Of a stretch of 13,496 nt of DNA, positions 13,407 to 13,496 are shown one piece after another. The first letter of the stretch is position 1; the number at the start of each line of letters is the position of its first letter. This DNA is from JAAYFT01 sp041655755. Lineage in GTDB: Bacteria; Bacillota; Clostridia; Tissierellales; Tissierellaceae. Below the pieces are notes generated by a model that searched no databases, had not been told where the DNA came from, and worked only from the letters and a program-made list of their open reading frames with translations. The position numbers and the translations under genes are program-made. The DNA lies in contig JBBAEY010000062.1 in the NCBI GenBank assembly GCA_041655755.1, positions 1 to 13,496 on the forward strand, read 5' to 3'.

Positions 13407-13496
13407 GCCTGGCAACTTGCTACTCTCCCAGGGCGTTGCCACCCAAGTACCATCGCCGCTTAGATGCTTAACTTCTGTGTTCGGTATGGGAACAGG
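13407..13496 (-). rRNA. rrf: 5S ribosomal RNA, partial (5' end beyond window)
   Basis: Read on the minus strand the sequence contains the conserved 5S segments CCCATACCGAACACAGAAGT, TTAAGC, GGCGATGGTACTTGG and GGGAGAGTAG, and ends GTTGCCAGGC. About 90 of roughly 117 bases are present; the 5' quarter is outside. The rest of the rRNA operon should lie to the right. It is convergent with the MocR gene. Confidence 0.97.

Overview
The window looks like chromosomal core DNA from a low-GC, Gram-positive anaerobe of the Clostridia. I would guess the Tissierellales, but that rests only on gene content, AT-rich spacers and heavy use of AGG for arginine. Genes are tightly packed, with strong AGGAGG-type ribosome binding sites. 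There is no phage, insertion sequence, CRISPR array or tRNA. No gap between genes exceeds 300 bases; the largest is the divergent region of about 220 bases at 10526-10744.

From 1 to about 5860 everything is on the minus strand, in two units. The first transcribed is rpsF-ssb-rpsR (bS6, single-strand binding protein, zinc-type bS18), which has a good promoter, a possible S6:S18 autoregulatory leader and a terminator fused to the rpsR stop codon. Directly behind that terminator a near-consensus promoter starts the second unit: a MazG-like protein, a YybS/DUF2232 membrane protein, the c-di-AMP phosphodiesterase GdpP, rplI (bL9) and dnaB. dnaB runs off the left edge and has no complete ORF here, but its frame is open for 341 codons.

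From 5960 to 10525, still on the minus strand, come a fold-type I PLP aminotransferase with its own terminator; a tight cluster yedF (TusA-like selenium metabolism protein), DUF3343 (putative Se/S carrier), an MscS-type channel and DUF951; and a membrane-anchored DUF5711-like protein of unknown role.

From 10675 to 13349 the plus strand carries a three-gene operon and then a MocR-type regulator. The operon is the most unusual part. Its middle gene is a DUF2089 protein (three CxxC pairs, HTH, SHOCT-like tail). Its third gene has a SHOCT-like head joined to a domain of about 80 residues. Its first gene appears to be a stand-alone, membrane-embedded version of that same domain. So three adjacent small genes seem to be built from two shared modules, behind a consensus promoter embedded in AT-rich inverted and direct repeats. 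This looks like a small, largely uncharacterised regulatory or stress unit.

The MocR gene has palindromes on its own promoter. One of them has the core GTAT-N2-ATAC, which recurs in the leader of the aminotransferase gene 4.7 kb away, suggesting a small regulon. The window ends in a partial 5S rRNA on the minus strand, convergent with the MocR gene and separated from it by a perfect 32-bp palindromic terminator. Several ORF starts were moved to internal codons because the longest-ORF start overlaps the Shine-Dalgarno sequence.
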